Of a stretch of 15,641 nt of DNA, positions 15,548 through 15,641 are shown piece by piece. The position numbers and the translations under genes are program-made. This DNA comes from Spirochaetia bacterium (GTDB lineage Bacteria; Spirochaetota; Spirochaetia; Treponematales; Breznakiellaceae), in assembly GCA_025997675.1 (NCBI GenBank), contig BNUX01000069.1:1-15641 (forward strand), in the 5' to 3' direction. Position 1 is the first letter of the stretch, and every line of letters begins with the position of its first letter. The notes under the pieces are model-generated. The model saw nothing but the letters and a program-made list of their open reading frames with translations, ran no database searches and was not told the DNA's origin.

Positions 15548-15641
15548 TTGGTAAAGCAAAAAGAGAAGAAGTGCGTTGACTGTCTGCATTGTAAAGTATC
15601 GAAATTTTCAACGGAATACAAATGGCAATACTTCTGCTTTA
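15548..15641 (+). CDS. Start of a small Cys-rich protein (runs off right edge)
   Basis: After the hydrolase stop, a GGGGGTG site at about 15536-15542 precedes a TTG start at 15548. The 31 residues in the window contain CVDCLHC (CxxCxxC) and a further Cys near the end, with many Lys; this looks like a small zinc-ribbon or Cys-cluster protein. No ATG start exists in this frame here. The function is unknown, the stop lies outside the window and the start codon is tentative. Confidence 0.35.
   Translation, partial: MVKQKEKKCVDCLHCKVSKFSTEYKWQYFCF

Noticed and set aside
1..15641. CRISPR arrays, tRNA or rRNA genes, insertion sequences, attachment sites
   Set aside because: No direct-repeat and spacer pattern, tRNA-like cloverleaf, transposase motif or paired terminal repeats were seen on reading both strands; a short attachment site could still be missed because the element's ends are not both in the window.

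Overview
The window looks like a chromosomal segment of a host-associated or gut spirochaete, most likely a Treponema of the termite-gut type. This rests on moderate base composition, several lipoproteins with relaxed spirochaete-style lipoboxes, and the protein mix; no rRNA or other marker gene is present, so the assignment is an inference.

Layout. (1) Positions 1-1713, minus strand: a secreted TlpA-like thioredoxin is followed 17 bases later by the N-terminal 380 residues of a large RHS-family protein that runs off the left edge. (2) Positions 1714-1844: a short divergent intergenic region with a candidate minus-strand promoter and a weaker plus-strand one. (3) Positions 1845-11326, plus strand: a tightly packed, probably single operon for a compact type II secretion-like machine. 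Its order is prepilin peptidase, secretin (GspD), ATPase (GspE), platform protein (GspF), major pseudopilin (GspG), a 67-residue pilin-like protein, a second minor pseudopilin, a GspL/PilN-like bitopic protein, a TPR lipoprotein, a small lipoprotein, and a clostripain-family (C11) lipoprotein protease. Most neighbours overlap by 1 to 35 bases. (4) Positions 11327-11434: a 108-base spacer with no clear terminator, containing an inverted repeat that could mask the next ribosome binding site. (5) Positions 11435 to the right edge, plus strand: a phage-tail-like module of ATGA-overlapping genes: gp6-like head-tail connector, tail-terminator-like protein, tail-tube-like protein, hub/baseplate-like protein, XhlA-like membrane protein and NlpC/P60 hydrolase, then the start of a small Cys-rich protein.

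How the parts may work together. The prepilin peptidase would process GspG and the minor pseudopilins, GspE and GspF would drive pseudopilus growth, and the secretin would form the outer-membrane gate. The TPR lipoprotein could act as pilotin. The C11 protease lipoprotein closing the operon is the best candidate cargo, and the divergent RHS protein is a second one. The tail-like module has the gene order of a siphophage or gene-transfer-agent tail, but no tape-measure gene lies in the expected place, and no head or packaging genes lie upstream of the connector, where the secretion operon sits instead. Whether it is a prophage remnant, a domesticated particle or an intact element continuing to the right cannot be settled from this window.
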